Part shown: piece by piece, positions 27,682-36,773 of the stretch
Position numbering within the stretch: position 1 is the first letter of the stretch
Layout: each line of letters begins with the position of its first letter
Position numbers and translations under genes: made by a program
Notes under the pieces: model-generated
The model's input: only the letters and a program-made list of their open reading frames with translations
Told to the model about the DNA's origin: nothing
The model's database searches: none
Assembly (NCBI RefSeq): GCF_030811475.1
Contig: NZ_JAUSQV010000001.1
Location: forward strand, 992,001-1,056,000
Origin: Nakamurella flavida
GTDB taxonomy: Bacteria; Actinomycetota; Actinomycetes; Mycobacteriales; Nakamurellaceae
Reading direction: 5' to 3'
DNA: 64,000 nucleotides

Positions 27682-28467
27682 TCAGGCCGACACCTCGGCC
27701 AGGAAGTCCTCCATCGCCCGCCAGGAGCGGCGGTTCGCCCTCTCCTGGAAGGCCGCGCCCATCCCGGGGGCATCGGTGTCCGGCACGGCGAACGCGTGCA
27801 TCGCCCCGCTGTAGGTGACGACCTGCCAGTCCTCGACCCCGGCGTGGCGCATCTCGTCCTGGAACGTGGCCACGGCCGTGTCGGGCACCACCGGATCGGC
27901 GGCCCCGGTGAGCACGAGCACGGATGCGGTGATGCTGCCGGGGACGGCCGGGGCGCCCGTGCCGAGGTTGCCGTGGAAGGCCACCACCCCGCGGACATCG
28001 GCACCGGCGCGGGCCACCTCGAGGGCGGCCGACCCGCCGAAGCAGTACCCCATGACCACGACGCGGTCCGGGTCGACCCGGGGGTCGGCACGCAGCGCGT
28101 CGAGGTTGGCCAGCACCCGGGCCCGGAACAGCTCCACGTCCCCGTAGTACCGCCCGGCGAGACCGGCCGCTTCCTCGTTGCTCGCGGGCCGGACATCGGC
28201 GCCGTACAGGTCGCCGGCGAGCGCGACGTACCCCAGTCGGGCGAGCATCCGGGCCCGCACCTTGACGTGGTCGACGACGCCGAACCAGTCGTGCAGGACG
28301 AGCACGGCGGGGAGCGTCCCACCGGACCCGGCCGGCGCGGCGAGGAAACCCTCCAGCTCGGTGTCCCCCTCGGCGTACCGCACGGTGTCGGTGGTGATCG
28401 GGCCCGACTCCGGCACCGAGTCCAGGAGTTGTTGCAGGGCGGGGCTGAGATCGGCGTCGTGCGTCAT
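27682..28467 (-). CDS. Dienelactone hydrolase family protein
   Basis: A 261-residue alpha/beta hydrolase. The catalytic triad of dienelactone hydrolases is visible: Cys142 in VVVMGYCFGG, Asp191 in LTGAADPVVP, and His224 in YSGAMHAFA. The oxyanion region is LHDWFGV. It is cytosolic with no signal peptide. The ATG at 28467 is preceded by a TAGCGT hexamer with exactly 7 nt between, so the message is probably leaderless. No aromatic ring-cleavage genes are near, so a generic lactone or ester hydrolase role is more likely than chloroaromatic degradation. Confidence 0.9.
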   Translation of the reverse strand: MTHDADLSPALQQLLDSVPESGPITTDTVRYAEGDTELEGFLAAPAGSGGTLPAVLVLHDWFGVVDHVKVRARMLARLGYVALAGDLYGADVRPASNEEAAGLAGRYYGDVELFRARVLANLDALRADPRVDPDRVVVMGYCFGGSAALEVARAGADVRGVVAFHGNLGTGAPAVPGSITASVLVLTGAADPVVPDTAVATFQDEMRHAGVEDWQVVTYSGAMHAFAVPDTDAPGMGAAFQERANRRSWRAMEDFLAEVSA

Positions 28468-28474
28468 CCCCAGG

Positions 28475-28480
28475 ACGCTA
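28475..28480 (-). promoter_or_regulatory. -10 element of the dienelactone hydrolase gene, leaderless
   Basis: Minus-strand TAGCGT (28480-28475) is separated from the ATG at 28467 by 7 nt (CCTGGGG). The geometry equals the other leaderless promoters in this window. The -35 is weak or absent. Confidence 0.55.
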
Positions 28481-28620
28481 CGCGCGGGCCACCCCGCCGC
28501 GCCCGGGCACGACCGTGGCCCGCCTGTCATCCTCGAGAAGGACCCGGGGTCGACCTCCGGTGCCACTGCCTGCCCATCGGACGAGCCCGTGGGTGGACGC
28601 GCGCGACCCGGTCGGCCTCC

Positions 28621-28626
28621 TAGCGT
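28621..28626 (+). promoter_or_regulatory. Likely -10 element for the PAP2-kinase-regulator operon
   Basis: TAGCGT lies 65 nt before the chosen ATG at 28692. It matches the hexamer used by neighbouring genes. Transcription would start near 28633, leaving a leader of about 59 nt, or 11 nt if the in-frame GTG at 28644 were used. Confidence 0.4.
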
Positions 28627-28691
28627 CGACCCTGTCCGCCGGAGTGCCTGATCGCACCCCCGTCCAGCCGAGTCCGAACCCCGAGGTCAGC

Positions 28692-29567
28692 ATGTCGCGC
28701 GTCCCCGCCCTGCTCCCGGCCGTGCTGGCCCAGGACGCCCCGGCCACCCCGGCCGACGCGGCGATCGGCGTCACCTGGATGCCCTACCTGCTGGTCGGCG
28801 TGGCTCTTCTCGTGGTGGGTGCGGTGGCCCGGCTCCGGGCCCGGGGGGCCGATCGCGGTCTGCGCGAGTTCCTGGTGGTGCGCGGGTCGACCCTGCTGCT
28901 GATCGCGCTGCTCATCGGGTGGTTGGCCGATGCCGCCGCCGAGGGTGACGGGTTGACCGCGGTCGACCGGCCCGTCTGGTCCTGGTTCGTCACCCACCGC
29001 ACCGGCCTGACGACCGTCCTGGCGAAGGTGGCGACAGAGGTGGGCAGCACCGGGGTGATGGCCGTCCTGGCCGCACTGGCCGCGGTGTGGCTGTGGTTGC
29101 GGGCGGGGCGCCGCGGGGATGCCGTTCTGGTCGCCGTGGTCACCGCCGGAGCGGGCCTGCTGGTGACCGTGTCCAAGCCGATCGTCGGTCGGGTCCGGCC
29201 ACCGGAGGGCTTCCGCCTGGTGACCGAGACCAATCAGTCGTTCCCGTCCGGGCATGCGCTGGCGTCGGTCGCCGTGCTCGGGGTCCTCGCCATCGTGTTC
29301 CTCCCCCGGCTCTCCTCCGCCGGGCGACGTGCTGCCGGGTGGGCCCTGGTCGCGGCGGCGGTGCTGGCCATTGGCGCCAGCCGGCTGTACCTGGGTGTCC
29401 ACTGGCCGACCGACGTCGCCGGTGGCTGGCTGACCGGTGCCGGTTGGCTGCTGGCCTGCCTCACCGTGCGCACTCTCGGGCGGCGTCACCCCGTCCTGCT
29501 CCGGGGTGGTTCGGCCACCCTGCTCGACCACCGGCCAGGTCGGATGTGGACGGGTGCTCCCGGATGA
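28692..29567 (+). CDS. PAP2-family membrane phosphatase
   Basis: A 291-residue membrane protein with about six helices. All three phosphatase motifs are intact: KPIVGRVRP (Lys162 onward), PSGH (185-188), and SRLYLGVHWPTD (Ser230 to Asp241). Such enzymes remove phosphate from undecaprenyl diphosphate, phosphatidic acid or similar lipids at the outer face of the membrane. The ATG follows GAGG. Its stop overlaps the start of a histidine kinase gene (ATGA), so it is the first gene of a three-gene operon with a two-component system, unusual for a recycling enzyme. Possibly the kinase senses envelope lipid state. Confidence 0.9.
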   Translation: MSRVPALLPAVLAQDAPATPADAAIGVTWMPYLLVGVALLVVGAVARLRARGADRGLREFLVVRGSTLLLIALLIGWLADAAAEGDGLTAVDRPVWSWFVTHRTGLTTVLAKVATEVGSTGVMAVLAALAAVWLWLRAGRRGDAVLVAVVTAGAGLLVTVSKPIVGRVRPPEGFRLVTETNQSFPSGHALASVAVLGVLAIVFLPRLSSAGRRAAGWALVAAAVLAIGASRLYLGVHWPTDVAGGWLTGAGWLLACLTVRTLGRRHPVLLRGGSATLLDHRPGRMWTGAPG

Positions 29568-30853
29568 CCGCTCCGACGAGCCTGCGTCACACGCTCCCGT
29601 CCGCCCGCTCCTGGCAGGCTCGCCTCATGCCGGGGACCGGAGGTCGCGATGCCGCAGCGGTCGGGCGGCCGCGATGGTGGCGCTCCCGGGTCCAGGACGG
29701 CGCCGGCCTGGCCGCGGCACTGGTCGGCCGGGCCAACCGGTATCCGCTGGCCGCGGATGCGGCCCTGGCCCTGCTGCTCGCCCTGGGCACCCTGCCGGAC
29801 GCCGTCGGACGCAACGGCGGCGGGACGGCCCTGGCGCTGCACGTCGCCCTGTGGCTGCCCGTGGTGTTCCGCCGGCGGGCGCCCCTGGTGGTGTTCGGGA
29901 TCCTGGCCGCGATCGCGTTCGTGCAGTGGCTCACCGGGATCGAGCTCGCCGCCGACCTCGCCCTGCTGATCGCGCTCTACACCGTGGCGGCGCACCGTCG
30001 TCGGGGCCGGGCCCTGCTGGCCGCGTCCGTTCTCGAGATCGGGGTCGTCCTGGCCACCCTCACCTGGGGTCACGAGGACGGCCCGGTCCGCACCTTCGTG
30101 CAGCTGTCCGGCGTCGTGGTCGCCGCGCTGCTCCTGGGCACGACGGTGCAGAGCCGGCAGCGGGGTTACGCCGTGCTGCAGGAGCGCGCGGAACGGTTGG
30201 AGCGGGAGCGCGATCAGCAGGCCGCCATCGCCGCGGCGGGCGAACGCGCGCGGATCGCGCGCGAGATGCACGACATCGTGGCCCACAGCCTGTCGGTGAT
30301 GATCACGCTGGCCGACGGCGCCCGGATGACCGACCGCGCCGAGGATGCCCGGGCCGCCATGGCGCAGGTGTCGCGCACCGGCCGGGACGCCCTCGCCGAC
30401 ACCCGGCGGGTGCTCGGGGTCCTGCGCGACGACGAGTCCGCGGCCACCCGGCAACCGGCGCCGACCATCGCCACGCTCGACACCCTGCTCGACACGGTCC
30501 GGTCCACCGGTCTGACGGTCGACATGACCGTGCACGGCAGACGTTTCGACGTCACCCCGACCGCCCAGACCGCCCTGTACCGGATCGTGCAGGAGGCGCT
30601 GACCAACACCGTCAAACACGCCGGGGCGAGCCGCGCGGAGGTGGGTCTGGAGTACGACGACCCGGCGCTCCGGGTCCGGATCACCGACGACGGACCGGAC
30701 ACCGGCCACCGGGGCCGGGGCACCGGCCACGGCATCCTGGGGATCGGCGAGCGGGCCGCCCTGTTCGGCGGCTCGGCCCAGGCCGGCCCTGGCCCGGGCG
30801 GCGGCTGGCAGGTCACGGCGACCCTCGCCCGCACGCACGGACCCGCGGCGTGA
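29564..30853 (+). CDS. NarL-type sensor histidine kinase
   Basis: A 429-residue kinase of the HisKA_3 group. The N-terminal half has four or five membrane helices (for example LAADAALALLLALGTLP, ALHVALWLPVVF, LVVFGILAAIAFVQW) without a large outer loop. A coiled coil (LQERAERLERERDQQAAI) leads to the phosphoacceptor His236 in REMHDIVAHSLSVM. The ATPase domain shows EALTNTVKHAGAS (N box) and ITDDGPDTG, GHGILGIGERAALFGG. The ATG overlaps the PAP2 stop and its own stop overlaps the response regulator start. The signal is probably sensed within the membrane. Confidence 0.93.
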   Translation: MTAPTSLRHTLPSARSWQARLMPGTGGRDAAAVGRPRWWRSRVQDGAGLAAALVGRANRYPLAADAALALLLALGTLPDAVGRNGGGTALALHVALWLPVVFRRRAPLVVFGILAAIAFVQWLTGIELAADLALLIALYTVAAHRRRGRALLAASVLEIGVVLATLTWGHEDGPVRTFVQLSGVVVAALLLGTTVQSRQRGYAVLQERAERLERERDQQAAIAAAGERARIAREMHDIVAHSLSVMITLADGARMTDRAEDARAAMAQVSRTGRDALADTRRVLGVLRDDESAATRQPAPTIATLDTLLDTVRSTGLTVDMTVHGRRFDVTPTAQTALYRIVQEALTNTVKHAGASRAEVGLEYDDPALRVRITDDGPDTGHRGRGTGHGILGIGERAALFGGSAQAGPGPGGGWQVTATLARTHGPAA

Positions 30854-31512
30854 CGACGGTCGTGCTGGCCGACGACCAGCCGCTGATCCGGATGGGCTTC
30901 CGCCTGGTCCTCGGGTCGACGCCCGACATCACCGTCATCGGGGAGGCCGACAACGGCGGTCAGGCCGTGGAGCTGGCCGTCCGCCTCGATCCGGACGTCG
31001 TGCTGATGGATGTGCGGATGCCCGGTACGGACGGCATCGAGGCCACCCGGCAGGTCGTGGAGCGAGCACCGAGGTCCCGGGTGCTCATCCTCACCACGTT
31101 CGACCTGGACGAGTACGCCTTCGCCGGGCTGCACGCAGGGGCCAGCGGGTTCCTCCTCAAGGACGTCGAACCCGCGGAACTGATCTCCGCCATCCGTACC
31201 GTCGCCCGGGGTGATGCGGTCATCGCACCCCGGGTCACCCGCCGTCTGCTGGACACCTTCGCCTCCAGCCTTCCCGGGGCCCCCGGTCCCGGTGCCCCGC
31301 TGCTGGATCGGCTGACCCCGCGGGAACGGGAGGTGCTGGTCCAGGTGGCGACCGGCCGGTCCAACTCGGAGATCGCCGAACAGCTGTTCCTGTCCGAGAC
31401 CACGGTCAAGACCCATCTCGGGCGCGTGCTGACCAAGCTCGAACTCCGCGACCGTGTCCAGGTCGTGGTGTTCGCCTTCCAGAACGGGCTCGCACCCACC
31501 GCCGGATCCTGA
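30850..31512 (+). CDS. LuxR/NarL-family response regulator
   Basis: A 220-residue regulator. The receiver domain has the acidic pair ADDQ near residue 8, the phosphorylation site Asp54 in VVLMDVRMPG, a Thr in LTTFD and Lys in LLKDVEP. A LuxR-type HTH covers residues about 155-215 (LTPREREVLVQVATGRSNSEIAEQL then SETTVKTH). The GTG overlaps the kinase stop (GTGA). It is the cognate regulator of the kinase upstream; targets are unknown, with autoregulation of the operon and the DedA gene 50 nt downstream being plausible. Confidence 0.95.
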   Translation: MTTVVLADDQPLIRMGFRLVLGSTPDITVIGEADNGGQAVELAVRLDPDVVLMDVRMPGTDGIEATRQVVERAPRSRVLILTTFDLDEYAFAGLHAGASGFLLKDVEPAELISAIRTVARGDAVIAPRVTRRLLDTFASSLPGAPGPGAPLLDRLTPREREVLVQVATGRSNSEIAEQLFLSETTVKTHLGRVLTKLELRDRVQVVVFAFQNGLAPTAGS

Positions 31513-31562
31513 GCCCCGTCGCGTCCGTCCCGCCCCCGCACTCATGCCCCGAGAGGCCCACC

Positions 31563-32231
31563 ATGACCAGCGCCGCCCTGCTCCCCGGCTGGCTCGACCC
31601 GGCCACCATGATCGACGGATTCGGTTCCTGGGCCACCCTGGGTGTCGCGCTGATCATCTTCGCCGAGTGCGGGTTGCTCCTCGGCTTCTTCCTGCCCGGC
31701 GACACCCTGCTCTTCCTCGCCGGGCTGCTCGCGGCCTCGGCCCGCACCGGCGGCCAGGGGCTGCACGTTCCGGTGGCCGTGCTCATCGCCGTCCTGGCCG
31801 TCGCGGCGTTCGTCGGCAACGTGGTCGGGTACGCGATCGGTCGGAAGGTCGGACCGGCGGTGTTCACCGACCGGTCGCGCTTCCTCAAGCGGGAGTACGT
31901 CGAGCGGGCCGAGGCGTTCTTCGCGCGCTACGGACGGATCGCCGTGGTGCTGGCCAGGTTCGTGCCCGTCGTCCGCACCCTGGCCACCGTCATGGCCGGC
32001 GTCTCGCGGATGAACCTGCGGGTCTACACCCTGTACTCCGCCATCGGTGGCGTCCTCTGGGTCACCGCCGTCACCCTGGCCGGGTACTTCCTCGGGCGGA
32101 TTCCCTTCGTCCGCGACCACATCGATCTGATCTCCGTCGCTGCCGTGCTGGTGGTCGTCGTCGGCCTGGCCGTCCCCGCCGTGTCCCACCTGCGCCGTCG
32201 ACGCGGGCGATCGCCCGGCTCCGTGGCCTGA
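31563..32231 (+). CDS. DedA-family membrane protein
   Basis: A 222-residue integral membrane protein with the VTT/SNARE-associated domain. Signatures are FAECGLLLGFFLPGDTLLFLAGLL, ALAFVGN-like VAAFVGNVVGYAIGRKVGP, EAFFARYGRIAVVLARFVPVVRTLATVMAGVSRM (seen across two helices) and GYFLGRIPFV. The acidic Glu and the two conserved Arg residues of DedA proteins are present. Family members act as lipid scramblases or undecaprenyl phosphate flippases. It lies 50 nt after the response regulator, preceded by GAGAGG, and next to a PAP2 enzyme, so the locus may serve carrier-lipid recycling. Confidence 0.9.
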   Translation: MTSAALLPGWLDPATMIDGFGSWATLGVALIIFAECGLLLGFFLPGDTLLFLAGLLAASARTGGQGLHVPVAVLIAVLAVAAFVGNVVGYAIGRKVGPAVFTDRSRFLKREYVERAEAFFARYGRIAVVLARFVPVVRTLATVMAGVSRMNLRVYTLYSAIGGVLWVTAVTLAGYFLGRIPFVRDHIDLISVAAVLVVVVGLAVPAVSHLRRRRGRSPGSVA

Positions 32232-32321
32232 GCCCCGCCCGACCGTGCCGCTGTGATGCGACGCCACCTCGGTGGATCCGGTTCACCGCAGGTCCCCGGT
32301 CCGCTGTGGCAGGGTCGGATC

Positions 32322-34148
32322 ATGATCACCCTGCCCCCCGCGAGCGAGACCGTCGACGGCTATCCCCGTATCGAGGACCACGCCCTGATCGGCGACGGCG
32401 TCACGGCCGCACTGGTCGGGACGGACGGCGCCATCCGTTGGCTCTGCCTCCCCCGCTTCGACGGACCGGCCCTGTTCGCCTCGTTGCTGGACCGGACCCG
32501 CGGTGGGGAGTGGACCCTGCGGCCGGCCGACGACGCGGCCATCCGCTCGCTGCACCAGGAGTACCTGACCGACACCGCGGTGACCCGCACGGTCCTCACC
32601 ACCGACACCGGCACCGTGGAGATCCTGGACGCCCTCACCGTCGACTCCGCGTTCGTCGAGCACGCGTCCTCGGCCGTGGGCGAGCTGGTCCGCCTGGCCA
32701 CGGTCACCGACGGCGCCGTCGAGCTGCGCACGACCCTGAGCGGACGGGGCGGCGTGCAGGCCGACGGCGACGACCGGGCGGTCAGCGTCACCGGGGCGGG
32801 GTCCACCGTGCGGCTCACCGTGACCCGCGAGGTCCCCGGCCTGGCCGACCTGGACGGACGGGTCACCCTGACCGCCGGCGAGTCGGTGGCCCTGGTGCTG
32901 CGCTGGGCCGACGGGCCGACCGACGTGCACTCCCCCGACGACGCCCGGGCCGCGCTCGACCGCACCGCACAGGTATGGCGGGACTGGGCGGAATGCATCG
33001 ACTTCACCGGCCGCCACGTCGATCTCGTCCGGCGCAGCGCCGTCACCCTCAAGCTCTGCGACTTCCCTCCCAACGGCGCCATCGTCGCCGCACCCACCGC
33101 CTCGCTGCCCGAAGCCATCGGTGGCGAGCGGAACTGGGACTACCGCTTCACCTGGGTGCGTGACGCCGCCTACACCGTCTACGCGCTCCGTCGCATCGGC
33201 CTCAGCGCCGAGGCCGACGGATTCCTGGAATGGGTGCTGGACAACTGCATGCGGCACCAGCGCCCCCACCTGCTCTACACCCTGGACGGTGAGCCGCTCG
33301 GGCCGGAGACGGAGGATCCCGATCTGGAGGGCTACCGGGGGTCGCCGCCCGTGCGGTGGGGCAACGGCGCCGCGGATCAGATCCAGCACGACGTCTACGG
33401 CGAGATCCTCGACTGCGCCTGGCAGTTCGTCCGCGCCGGGGGTGAGCTCGACGACGTCCGGTGGGAGGCCCTGCTGGCGCTGGGCCGGCTCGCCGAGGAG
33501 AACTGGCGCACGCCGGACCACGGCATCTGGGAGATCCGGGACACCGGCCGGCCGTTCACCTACTCGGTCGCCATGTGCCAGGTGGCCGCCGACCGGCTGT
33601 CCCGGATCGCCGAGACGACCGGTCGGACCGATCACGTCGCGCACTGGCGGGAGCTGTCGGACACGATCCGGGCCGAGTTGCTGGAGCGTGCGTTCGACGA
33701 GGACAGCGGGATCTTCAACGAACACCTGGACGAGCCCGGCACGCTGGACTCCAGCCTGCTCGCACTGCCGCTGCGCCGCGTGGTCGCCAAGGACGACCCC
33801 CGGATGGCGGCCACCACCCGGGCGGTGGCCGAGCGACTCGCGGCCGGCACCGACACCGGTCTGCTCTACCGGTATCTGCACACCGAGTCGCCGGACGGGC
33901 TGGAAGGCGAGGAGGGTTCGTTCCTGCTGTGCTCGTTCTGGTGGGTGGACAACCTCGTGGGTTCCGGCGAGTTCGACCGCGCCCAGGCCCTGTTCGACAG
34001 CCTGTGCGCCCGGGTGAACCACGTCGGGCTGCTGCCCGAGCAGATCGACCCGCACACCGACGAGTTCCTCGGTAACTTCCCGCAGGCGTTCAGCCACATC
34101 GGGCTGATCAGCAGCGCGGTGAACCTGGAACGCAACCGGCCCCGGTGA
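32322..34148 (+). CDS. Glycoside hydrolase family 15 protein (trehalase/glucoamylase-like)
   Basis: A 608-residue cytosolic enzyme. The N-terminal 220 residues form the beta-sandwich of prokaryotic GH15 proteins, beginning with GYPRIEDHALIGDGVTAALVGTDGAIRWLCLPRFD. The (alpha/alpha)6 barrel follows, with ANWDYRFTWVRDA-like NWDYRFTWVRDAAYTVYAL, GNGAADQIQHDVYGE, EENWRTPDHGIWEIRD carrying a general acid Glu, and SFWWVDNLV near the end. In actinomycetes this family includes trehalases. Trehalose or another alpha-glucan is the likely substrate. It is transcribed alone, 90 nt after the DedA gene. Confidence 0.9.
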   Translation: MITLPPASETVDGYPRIEDHALIGDGVTAALVGTDGAIRWLCLPRFDGPALFASLLDRTRGGEWTLRPADDAAIRSLHQEYLTDTAVTRTVLTTDTGTVEILDALTVDSAFVEHASSAVGELVRLATVTDGAVELRTTLSGRGGVQADGDDRAVSVTGAGSTVRLTVTREVPGLADLDGRVTLTAGESVALVLRWADGPTDVHSPDDARAALDRTAQVWRDWAECIDFTGRHVDLVRRSAVTLKLCDFPPNGAIVAAPTASLPEAIGGERNWDYRFTWVRDAAYTVYALRRIGLSAEADGFLEWVLDNCMRHQRPHLLYTLDGEPLGPETEDPDLEGYRGSPPVRWGNGAADQIQHDVYGEILDCAWQFVRAGGELDDVRWEALLALGRLAEENWRTPDHGIWEIRDTGRPFTYSVAMCQVAADRLSRIAETTGRTDHVAHWRELSDTIRAELLERAFDEDSGIFNEHLDEPGTLDSSLLALPLRRVVAKDDPRMAATTRAVAERLAAGTDTGLLYRYLHTESPDGLEGEEGSFLLCSFWWVDNLVGSGEFDRAQALFDSLCARVNHVGLLPEQIDPHTDEFLGNFPQAFSHIGLISSAVNLERNRPR

Positions 34149-34185
34149 GACCCACCGCCCAGCCGAGTGTCCGCGGCCGGGCGGG

Positions 34186-34977
34186 TCAGCGCACCAGGGT
34201 GCGCCCGCCGTCGACCACCAGCACCTGGCCGGTGACGAAGGACGCCTCGTCACTGGCCAGGTAGTGGAATGCCGCGGCGATGTCGGCGGGTTCCCCGACT
34301 CGGCGCACCGGCTGCTGCCCCGCGGTCCGGTCGATCCCGGCCGCGCCGAGCGAGTTGACCGCGTCCAGGGTCTGGGGGGTGCGGATGATCCCGGGCGCCA
34401 CCGCGTTCACGGTGATCCCGTCCGGTCCCAGTTCGGCGGCCAGACTGCGGACCAGCCCACTGACCCCGGCCTTGGCCGCCGCGTAGTGCGCGTGGTCCAC
34501 CCAGGCCTCGTGGTTGCCGACCGTGGACGTGGTGGCCAGCAACCGTCCGCCACCCTGCGCCCGCATCGGGGTGAGGGCCGAGCGGAACAGCCGCCAGACC
34601 CCGGCCAGGTCGATGTCCAGGGTCTGGGTGAACTGCGCCTCGGTCATCTGCAGCAGCGGCGCGGTGCGGGCGATGGCGGCGTTGGCCACGGCCACGTCGA
34701 CGCGGCCGAAGGCCCGCGCCGCCGTGTCGACGAGTTCCTGCACCGACGCGGGGTCCTGGACGTCGACGGGCACGACGCGCAGCGCGTCCCGGTCCGCCCC
34801 CCGGGCCACCGCCTCGTCGAGCACGGCGGAGACGTCGTGGCCGTCCGGCGGATGGTGGCCGACGACGACGGCCGCACCGGCCGCGGCCAGGCGCACTGCG
34901 GTCGCCGCCCCGATGCCGGACGCGGCTCCGGTGATCACCGCGACCCGTCCGGCCAGGTCGAACGTTCCCGGGCTCAT
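34186..34977 (-). CDS. SDR-family oxidoreductase, last gene of the nucleoside-importer operon
   Basis: A 263-residue classical short-chain dehydrogenase. Motifs are VITGAASGIGAATA, VPVDVQDPASV, VANAAIARTAP, TSTVGNH (catalytic Ser or Thr region), the YAAAK active site, and NAVAPGIIRTP. The ending FVTGQVLVVDGGRT is typical of 3-oxoacyl reductase-like and sugar dehydrogenases. The ATG overlaps the stop of the preceding SDR gene (ATGA). In this operon it may oxidise a sugar or sugar acid released by the nucleoside hydrolase. That role is inferred from context. Confidence 0.88.
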   Translation of the reverse strand: MSPGTFDLAGRVAVITGAASGIGAATAVRLAAAGAAVVVGHHPPDGHDVSAVLDEAVARGADRDALRVVPVDVQDPASVQELVDTAARAFGRVDVAVANAAIARTAPLLQMTEAQFTQTLDIDLAGVWRLFRSALTPMRAQGGGRLLATTSTVGNHEAWVDHAHYAAAKAGVSGLVRSLAAELGPDGITVNAVAPGIIRTPQTLDAVNSLGAAGIDRTAGQQPVRRVGEPADIAAAFHYLASDEASFVTGQVLVVDGGRTLVR

Positions 34978-35756
34978 GACGCCGTCCAGCCGCCGTCGAC
35001 GCTGAGCACCGCGCCGGAGACGAACGTGCAGTCGTCGCCGGCGAGGAACAGCACGGACCCGACGACGTCGGTCACCGCACCCAGTCGCGGAAAGGGTGTG
35101 CGCCGCAACGAATACGCGGTGGCGGTGTCCACGGTCCCGTCCCGCAGGTAGTCGGCCTCCCCCGGGTGGTCGCCGGTGATGATCCGCCCCGGGGCCACCG
35201 CGTTGGCGACGATGCCGGCACCCGCGTAGTCCACGGCGATCGACCGGGTCAGGGCGATGACCCCGGCCTTGGCCACGGTGTAGCCGAGGGCGGCCGGCGG
35301 GGCGGTGATGCCCAGCTGGGAGGTGGTGTTCACGATGCGCCCCCGCACGCCGGCGACCGCTTCCTGGCCGACCATCGCCCCGACGAAGGCGCGACTCATG
35401 AGGAACTGCGTCCGCAGGTTGACATCCAGGTACCAGTCCCATTCGGTGTCGGTGGTGTCCAGCAGGGTGGAGCCGCCGAAGTGCCCGGCGTTGTTGACCA
35501 GGACGTCCACCCGACCGGTCACCGCGGTCGCCGCCGACAGCACCGACGCGACCGCGACGGGATCGGTCAGATCGGCCAGCACGGGGCGGACCCGGTCGGC
35601 GTGGTCACGCACGGCCGGGGCGTCCAGCAGGGCCTCGTCCCGATCGGTGGCCACCACATGCGCTCCCTCCTGGGCGAAACGGCCGACCAGGGCGCGTCCG
35701 ATGCCCCCGGCCGCGCCGGAGACCACCACCACCCGGTCGGTGAACCTCCCTGTCAC
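34974..35756 (-). CDS. SDR-family oxidoreductase, sixth gene of the importer operon
   Basis: A 260-residue short-chain dehydrogenase. Motifs are VVSGAAGGIGRALV, ATDRDEALLD (an Asp that selects NAD), VLVNNAGHFGG, NTTSQLGI with the catalytic Ser, the YTVAK active site, and FVSGAVLSVDGG at the end. The GTG start overlaps the nucleoside hydrolase stop (GTGA) and the stop overlaps the next SDR. The preference for NAD suggests oxidation. It is only distantly similar to the SDR that follows, so the two probably catalyse successive steps. Confidence 0.88.
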   Translation of the reverse strand: MTGRFTDRVVVVSGAAGGIGRALVGRFAQEGAHVVATDRDEALLDAPAVRDHADRVRPVLADLTDPVAVASVLSAATAVTGRVDVLVNNAGHFGGSTLLDTTDTEWDWYLDVNLRTQFLMSRAFVGAMVGQEAVAGVRGRIVNTTSQLGITAPPAALGYTVAKAGVIALTRSIAVDYAGAGIVANAVAPGRIITGDHPGEADYLRDGTVDTATAYSLRRTPFPRLGAVTDVVGSVLFLAGDDCTFVSGAVLSVDGGWTAS

Positions 35757-36772
35757 GACCGCGTCGCCGGGTGCAGCAGGCGGTCGACCAGCAGATCCGG
35801 GAAGCGGCCGTCGGTCTCCAGCACGACCGTGCAGTTGCCGGGCGCCAGATCGGTGAACCCTCGATAGCGGGCCCGGGTGTCGCAGATGGTCGCGCCGCGG
35901 CCGGGGCCGTCCGTGGTGTCGACGACGACGTCGATGGTCGGCGCGGAGAGCGGGACGACGTCACCGGTCAACACCCCGGCGGCCAGGGCGTCGTGACAGG
36001 GCGAGCTGCGCTTCCCGAAGGACTCCCGACCGTAGGCGCCCATGTAGAAGTCCGCGGCCGCGGCGACGAACGCCGCCGCCGGCGACCCGGCGGCCAGGGT
36101 GAGCCGGTGCTCGTCCGTCAGCACTTCGCGCATGGTGACGTCCAGCGGCACCAGGGTCGTCGGCCACGCCGCGGTGAGCACCTGCTGGGCCGCCTCCGGG
36201 TCGTGGATGACGTTGGCCTCCGCAGCCGGTGACTGGTTCCCGGGGGCATCCGCGGCGCCGCCCATGGCCACCACGTCCACCACCCGGGCGGTGATGTCCC
36301 GGATCTCGTCCAGGGCGTGGGCCAGATTGGTCAGCGGCGCCAGGGCCAGGATGCGCAGGCGGCCGGCGTACTCGGCCGACAGTCGGTCGATGAGCTGCAC
36401 GGCGGTGGCGTCGACGGGCCGACCGTGGATGTCCGCCGGGAGCCCGGTGTCCCCCAGCCCGTCCTCGCCGTGCACGTGGGTGGCCAGGTAGGTCACCTCG
36501 CCGACCAGCGGCTGCTCGGCGCCCACTGCGACCGGGATGTCGTGCCGCCCGGCCAGTTCCAGCACGCGCAGGGTGTTCTGGGCGCAGCGCGCGGCGGTGT
36601 TGTTGCCGAAGACGGTGGTCACCCCGACCACCTCGACGTCCGGGTGCGCCAGCAGGTACAGCAGCGCCATCGCGTCGTCGATCCCGGTGTCGCAGTCGAC
36701 CAGCACCGGGGTGCGATCGGGTCCGGACGCGGCGGCGGTCGAGCTGGTCTGGGGGGCGGGGGGAACGGACAT
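35753..36772 (-). CDS. Nucleoside hydrolase (IUNH family)
   Basis: A 339-residue hydrolase. The calcium-binding signature is LVDCDTGIDDAMALLYLL with Asp26, Asp28, Asp32 and Asp33 of the DTGxDD motif. Further family marks are TTVFGNNTAARCAQNTL, ALAPLTNLA and a late His in SSPCHDALAAG. Known members split the N-glycosidic bond of ribonucleosides to base plus ribose in the cytosol. The ATG lies one base after the upstream permease stop. Its place directly after a nucleoside-type ABC importer strongly suggests it acts on the imported compound. Base specificity cannot be read. Confidence 0.93.
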   Translation of the reverse strand: MSVPPAPQTSSTAAASGPDRTPVLVDCDTGIDDAMALLYLLAHPDVEVVGVTTVFGNNTAARCAQNTLRVLELAGRHDIPVAVGAEQPLVGEVTYLATHVHGEDGLGDTGLPADIHGRPVDATAVQLIDRLSAEYAGRLRILALAPLTNLAHALDEIRDITARVVDVVAMGGAADAPGNQSPAAEANVIHDPEAAQQVLTAAWPTTLVPLDVTMREVLTDEHRLTLAAGSPAAAFVAAAADFYMGAYGRESFGKRSSPCHDALAAGVLTGDVVPLSAPTIDVVVDTTDGPGRGATICDTRARYRGFTDLAPGNCTVVLETDGRFPDLLVDRLLHPATRS

Positions 36773-36773
36773 G

